64,000 nt of DNA, taken from NCBI RefSeq assembly GCF_010725725.1, contig NZ_AP022599.1:496001-560000 (forward strand). The letters are read 5' to 3'. Positions within the stretch are counted from its first letter, which is position 1, and the number at the start of each line of letters is the position of its first letter. Shown one piece after another: positions 60,512-64,000 of the stretch. The stretch comes from Mycolicibacterium pulveris. Its GTDB lineage: Bacteria > Actinomycetota > Actinomycetes > Mycobacteriales > Mycobacteriaceae. Made by a program: the position numbers and the translations under genes. Under the pieces are notes generated by a model that had not been told where the DNA came from, ran no database searches, and saw only the letters and a list, made by a program, of their open reading frames with translations.

Positions 60512-61252
60512 TCATAGGTGCCGCCCGCCGGTGACCTCGAGAACCGTGCCGGTCATGTACGACGACAGGTCGCTGGCCAAGAACAGCGCGACCTTGGCCA
60601 CCTCCTCCGGCTCGCCCGCACGCCCCATCGGCACCTCCGCCAGCTTCGAGTCCCACGCCTTCTGCGGCATGGCCTCGGTCATCGCCGAGCGGATCAGCCC
60701 CGGCTGGATGGCATTGACCCGCACGCCGAGGTGAGCGAGTTCCTTGGACGCGGCCTTGGTCATCCCGACGATGCCGGCCTTGGCCGCCGAGTAGTTGGTC
60801 TGCCCGATCATGCCGACCTTGCCCGAGATCGACGACATGTTGACGATCGCGCCGCGCTTGTTCTCGCGCATGATCGGCGCCGCCGCCTTCAACCCGTTCC
60901 AGGTGCCCCTCAGGTGCACTGAGATGACCTGGTCGAACTGCTCCTCGGTCATCTTGCGTAGCGTCGCGTCGCGGGTGATCCCGGCGTTGTTGACCATGAT
61001 GTCCAGCCCGCCGAACCGCTGCACCGCGGTGTTCACCAGCGTTTCGACGTCGGCGAGTTTGGTCACGTCGCTGCGCACGGCCAGCGCGACGTCATCGCCG
61101 CCCAGTTTCTTGGCGGCCGCCTCCGTGGCGGCGAGATCCAGATCTCCGAGCACCACCCGCGCGCCCTCGGCGATGAAACGTTCCGCGATCGCGAAACCGA
61201 GGCCCTGCGCACCGCCCGTGATGACGGCCGTCTGTCCGGTCAACAACGACAC
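60512..61252 (-). CDS. Short-chain dehydrogenase (FabG-like 3-hydroxyacyl-CoA dehydrogenase/reductase)
   Basis: A 246-residue classical SDR from GTG 61252: TGGAQGLG at 12-19, NNAG at 88-91, catalytic Ser141, Tyr154, Lys158 (YSAAK). The overall form is FabG-like. With thiolase and FadE downstream it likely performs the 3-hydroxyacyl-CoA oxidation step of the same spiral. First gene of the minus-strand operon; an AT-rich palindrome at 61309 lies upstream. Confidence 0.9.
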   Translation of the reverse strand: MSLLTGQTAVITGGAQGLGFAIAERFIAEGARVVLGDLDLAATEAAAKKLGGDDVALAVRSDVTKLADVETLVNTAVQRFGGLDIMVNNAGITRDATLRKMTEEQFDQVISVHLRGTWNGLKAAAPIMRENKRGAIVNMSSISGKVGMIGQTNYSAAKAGIVGMTKAASKELAHLGVRVNAIQPGLIRSAMTEAMPQKAWDSKLAEVPMGRAGEPEEVAKVALFLASDLSSYMTGTVLEVTGGRHL

Positions 61253-61308
61253 TTGCTCACCTTCTCTCGTCGGATCTTGGACCCGCCCCAGGGGCGGATC
61301 AATCGCAC

Positions 61309-61327
61309 ATCATATTTCATATATGAT
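61309..61327. promoter_or_regulatory. AT-rich inverted repeat in divergent promoter (ATCATAT-N5-ATATGAT)
   Basis: Perfect seven-base arms in otherwise GC-rich DNA, 57 bases from the SDR start and 126 from the divergent FadE. It does not match the TACTGTAA operator. Best guess is a promoter-overlapping site for the GntR protein encoded at 57356. Confidence 0.5.
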
Positions 61328-61452
61328 CGCCCGCAGTTCGGGGTCCTCGCCCCGGCGCGCTTGCTCACCAGCCCCGGCGAGCAGGCGCGAAGTCGGCGGC
61401 GCAGCGTGCGGGTGCGCGTCCGCTCGCGCCGAAGAAGAAGGGAGCACTCCCG

Positions 61453-62625
61453 ATGACCGCATCCGACGTCAGCGACGGCGACTTCCGCGAGATCCTGACG
61501 CAGACGCGTCATTTCGTCCGTACCGCGGTGGTGCCGCGCGAACAGGAGATCCTGCGCGACGACCGGGTGCCCGACGACCTGCGCGAGCAGGCCAAGAAGA
61601 TGGGCCTGTTCGGCTACGCCATCCCCCAGGAGTGGGGCGGGCTCGGGCTCAACCTCGCCCAGGACGTCGAGTTGGCGATGGAGTTGGGCTACACGTCGCT
61701 GGCGTTGCGGTCGATGTTCGGCACCAACAACGGCATCGCCGGGCAGGTCCTCGTCGGGTTCGGCACCGACGAGCAGAAAGCCCGCTGGCTGGAACCGATC
61801 GCCTCGGGCGATGTCGTCGCGTCGTTCGCGCTCACCGAGCCGGGCGCGGGCTCGAATCCGTCGGGGCTGCGCACGAAAGCCGTTGCCGACGGCGATGATT
61901 GGGTCATCAGCGGCCAGAAGCGGTTCATCACCAACGCGCCGACGGCGAACCTGTTCGTGGTGTTCGCCCGCACCCGTCCCGCCGACGACGCCGGGCCCGG
62001 CATCGCGGTCTTCTTGGTTCCCGCCGACACGCAAGGCGTTCAGGTCGGCGCGAAGGACGCCAAGATGGGCCAGGAAGGTGCGTGGACGGCCGACGTCAGC
62101 TTCGACGACGTGCGGGTTTCCGCCGAGGCGCTGGTCGGTGGCAGCGAGGACATCGGCTACCGGGCAGCGATGATCTCGCTGGCGCGCGGGCGGGTGCACA
62201 TCGCCGCGCTCGCCGTCGGCACCGCGCAGCGCGCCCTCGACGAATCGGTGGCCTACGCCGCCACCGCGACGCAGGGCGGCACGCCGATCGGCAACTTCCA
62301 ACTGGTCCAGGCGATGCTCGCCGACCAGCAGACCGGGGTGCTGGCCGGACGCGCGCTGGTCCGCGATGCGGCGCGCAAGTGGGTCGACGACGAAGATCGC
62401 CGCGTCGCCCCGTCGGCGGCGAAGCTGTTCTGCACCGAGATGGCAGGCAAGGTCGCCGATCTCGCGGTGCAGATCCACGGCGGCAGCGGCTACATGCGCG
62501 AGGTCGCCGTCGAGCGGATCTACCGTGATGTCAGGCTGTTGCGGTTGTACGAGGGCACCAGCGAAATCCAGCGCCTGATCATCGGGTCGAACCTGGTCAA
62601 AACGGCACAGAAGGAGCGCGCATGA
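61453..62625 (+). CDS. Acyl-CoA dehydrogenase (FadE)
   Basis: A 390-residue ACAD from ATG 61453 after GAAGAAGAAGGGAG. Conserved blocks are FALTEPGAGSNPSG, WVISGQKRFITNAP, IHGGSGYMREVAVERIYRD and catalytic Glu367 in YEGTSEIQR. It belongs to a different branch from the FadE at 58027, so the two likely act on different intermediates of the same pathway. Overlaps the SDR by ATGA. Confidence 0.93.
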   Translation: MTASDVSDGDFREILTQTRHFVRTAVVPREQEILRDDRVPDDLREQAKKMGLFGYAIPQEWGGLGLNLAQDVELAMELGYTSLALRSMFGTNNGIAGQVLVGFGTDEQKARWLEPIASGDVVASFALTEPGAGSNPSGLRTKAVADGDDWVISGQKRFITNAPTANLFVVFARTRPADDAGPGIAVFLVPADTQGVQVGAKDAKMGQEGAWTADVSFDDVRVSAEALVGGSEDIGYRAAMISLARGRVHIAALAVGTAQRALDESVAYAATATQGGTPIGNFQLVQAMLADQQTGVLAGRALVRDAARKWVDDEDRRVAPSAAKLFCTEMAGKVADLAVQIHGGSGYMREVAVERIYRDVRLLRLYEGTSEIQRLIIGSNLVKTAQKERA

Positions 62626-63443
62626 GCGGACGGCTCACCGGCAGGGTGGCATTCATCACCGGAGCGGCACGCGGTCAAGGCCGGGCGCACGCCGTCCGGA
62701 TGGCCCGCGAGGGTGCGGACATCATCGCGGTCGACATCGCCGGAAAGCTGCCCAGTTGCGTGCCCTACGATCACGCCACTCCCGAGGACCTCGCCGAGAC
62801 CACCCGCCTCGTCGAGGCGACGGGCCGGCGGATCCTCGCCTCCGAGGTCGACATTCGCGACGCCGACGGCCTGAACCGGGCTGTCGACGACGGCGTCGCC
62901 GCCTTCGGTCGGCTCGACATCATCGTCGCGAACGCCGGAATCTCCCCGCCGCAGGTGTGGAACGAGATCACCGTCGAAGACTTTCGAGATGTGATGGACG
63001 TCAACGTCACCGGCACCTTCAACACCGTGATGGCGGGCGCGCAGAAGATCATCGACGGGGGGCGCGGCGGCTCCATCATCCTGATCAGCTCGGCCGCGGG
63101 AATCAAGCTGCAGCCGTTCATGGTTCACTACACGGCCAGCAAGCACGCGCTGACCGGGATGGCTCGTGCGTTCGCGGCCGAACTCGGCAAGCACGCGATC
63201 CGCGTCAACAGCGTGCACCCCGGCCCGGTCAACACCGCGATGGGTTCCGGCGACATGGTCACCGCACTCGCCAGGGCGATGGAGACCAACCCGTCGCTGC
63301 AGAACATGATGACGCCGTTTCTGCCGACGTGGATTCTCGAGCCCGAGGATGTTGCCGACGTGGTCTGCTGGCTGGCCACCGACGAGTCGAAACACATCAC
63401 CGCGGCGGCCATCCCCGTCGACCAGGGGTCGACCCAGTACTGA
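62622..63443 (+). CDS. Mycofactocin-coupled-type SDR (carveol dehydrogenase-like)
   Basis: A 273-residue SDR from ATG 62622. The cofactor loop TGAARGQGRAHAVRMA, followed by IIAVDI and a 10-15-residue insertion (KLPSCVPYDHATPEDL), is the hallmark of the actinobacterial SDR group that binds NAD non-exchangeably and passes electrons to mycofactocin; carveol dehydrogenase belongs to it. Catalytic Ser157, Tyr170, Lys174 are intact. A terpenoid or secondary alcohol substrate is plausible. Its start overlaps the FadE stop by ATGA. Confidence 0.88.
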   Translation: MSGRLTGRVAFITGAARGQGRAHAVRMAREGADIIAVDIAGKLPSCVPYDHATPEDLAETTRLVEATGRRILASEVDIRDADGLNRAVDDGVAAFGRLDIIVANAGISPPQVWNEITVEDFRDVMDVNVTGTFNTVMAGAQKIIDGGRGGSIILISSAAGIKLQPFMVHYTASKHALTGMARAFAAELGKHAIRVNSVHPGPVNTAMGSGDMVTALARAMETNPSLQNMMTPFLPTWILEPEDVADVVCWLATDESKHITAAAIPVDQGSTQY

Positions 63444-63446
63444 ACC

Positions 63447-63502
63447 GAGCAGACGCGAAACCCCCCATTTCACGGTGAAAATGGGGGGTTTCGCGTCTGC
63501 TC
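63447..63502. terminator. Bidirectional terminator, 24-bp perfect stem
   Basis: Arms 63447-63470 and 63479-63502 pair without mismatch, with an eight-base loop and a G6/C6 block in the stem. It lies between the converging stops of the SDR and MaoC genes and is the strongest stem in the window. Confidence 0.85.
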
Positions 63503-63538
63503 AGCCGATGCGTCGGCCCAGCTGGCACAAGAAGGGCG

Positions 63539-63991
63539 TCAGCGGATGTAGCGCACGATCGACTCCGCCACCGCGGCCGGCTTCTCCGAGCCCTCGATCT
63601 CGACCGTCGTGGTCATGGTCGATTGAACGGCGCCGTCGAGCTGATCCACTTTCGACAGCTCCGCGCGGGCGCGCACCTTGGCGCCGACCTTGACCGGGGT
63701 GATGAAGCGAACCTTGTTGTAGCCGTAGTTGATCGCCATCGTGATGTTGCCGACGGTGTAGAGCTCGTGCATGAACCGCGGCAGCAGCGACAGCGTCAGC
63801 AACCCGTGCGCGATGGTGCCACCGAACGGGCCGTCTGCCGCGCGCTTCGGGTCGACGTGGATCCACTGGTGGTCGTCGGTGGCGTCGGCGAACAGATTGA
63901 CCCGCTCCTGGGTGATTTCGAGCCACTCCGTGGGACCCAGTTGGCTGCCTTCGGCCGCGACGAGTTCATCGAGGTCCTTGAACGTTCTCAC
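63539..63991 (-). CDS. MaoC-like (R)-specific enoyl-CoA hydratase/dehydratase
   Basis: A 150-residue single-hotdog protein from GTG 63991, complete in the window. The hydratase-2 dyad is Asp40 and His45 in DDHQWIHVD, followed by the FGGTIAHGLLTLSL helix. Such proteins hydrate trans-2-enoyl-CoA to the (R)-3-hydroxy product, and work as dimers. It fits the beta-oxidation module beside it but is transcribed from beyond the right edge. Confidence 0.9.
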   Translation of the reverse strand: MRTFKDLDELVAAEGSQLGPTEWLEITQERVNLFADATDDHQWIHVDPKRAADGPFGGTIAHGLLTLSLLPRFMHELYTVGNITMAINYGYNKVRFITPVKVGAKVRARAELSKVDQLDGAVQSTMTTTVEIEGSEKPAAVAESIVRYIR

Positions 63992-64000
63992 TGTCTCTCC

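Overview
The window looks like chromosomal DNA of a mycobacterium, most likely a fast-growing environmental Mycolicibacterium-type species. Evidence: very high GC, frequent GTG starts, a ligB-cstA-ybdD block like that of mycobacteria, F420-dependent luciferase-like enzymes, a mycofactocin-type SDR, an exported GjpA-like surface protein behind an IdeR-like iron box, and many paralogous fadD/fadE/echA-type genes. I saw no tRNA, rRNA, insertion sequence, phage gene or CRISPR array.

Layout. 0-7 kb is housekeeping: the start of a pyruvate oxidase (minus), an SDR, a membrane-anchored sulfite-oxidase-like molybdoenzyme, ATP-dependent DNA ligase LigB, carbon-starvation transporter CstA and its small partner YbdD. 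7-57 kb is almost entirely an accessory catabolic region: two P450s, a Rieske oxygenase, a Baeyer-Villiger-like flavin monooxygenase, two LLM oxidoreductases, five acyl-CoA synthetases, six crotonases, four amidohydrolase-2 proteins, an acyl-CoA dehydrogenase pair, thiolases, a CaiB-type CoA-transferase, an aldehyde dehydrogenase, a molybdopterin oxidoreductase, SDRs, hotdog thioesterases and SnoaL-fold proteins. At 41.5-43 kb this is interrupted by the GjpA-like gene. 57-64 kb is a beta-oxidation module (two FadE, FadA, two SDR, MaoC) with its own GntR regulator.

How it works together. Most operons from 7 to 50 kb start next to a 19-bp palindrome, consensus TACTGTAA-N3-TTACAGTA, of which I count nine full or degenerate copies. 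Two TetR proteins with almost the same DNA-binding domain (22.4 and 45.9 kb) are the obvious binders, so the region reads as one regulon. The gene content fits uptake of a bulky isoprenoid, steroid-like or alicyclic compound: oxygenases activate it, CoA ligases prime it, atypical crotonases and amidohydrolases handle ring chemistry, and acyl-CoA dehydrogenases and thiolases shorten it. The substrate cannot be read from sequence. The classical cholesterol ring genes (kstD, hsaACD) are not here.

Gene ends are marked by hairpins, several belonging to dispersed homologous repeat families (62-bp, 49-bp and 64-bp types).
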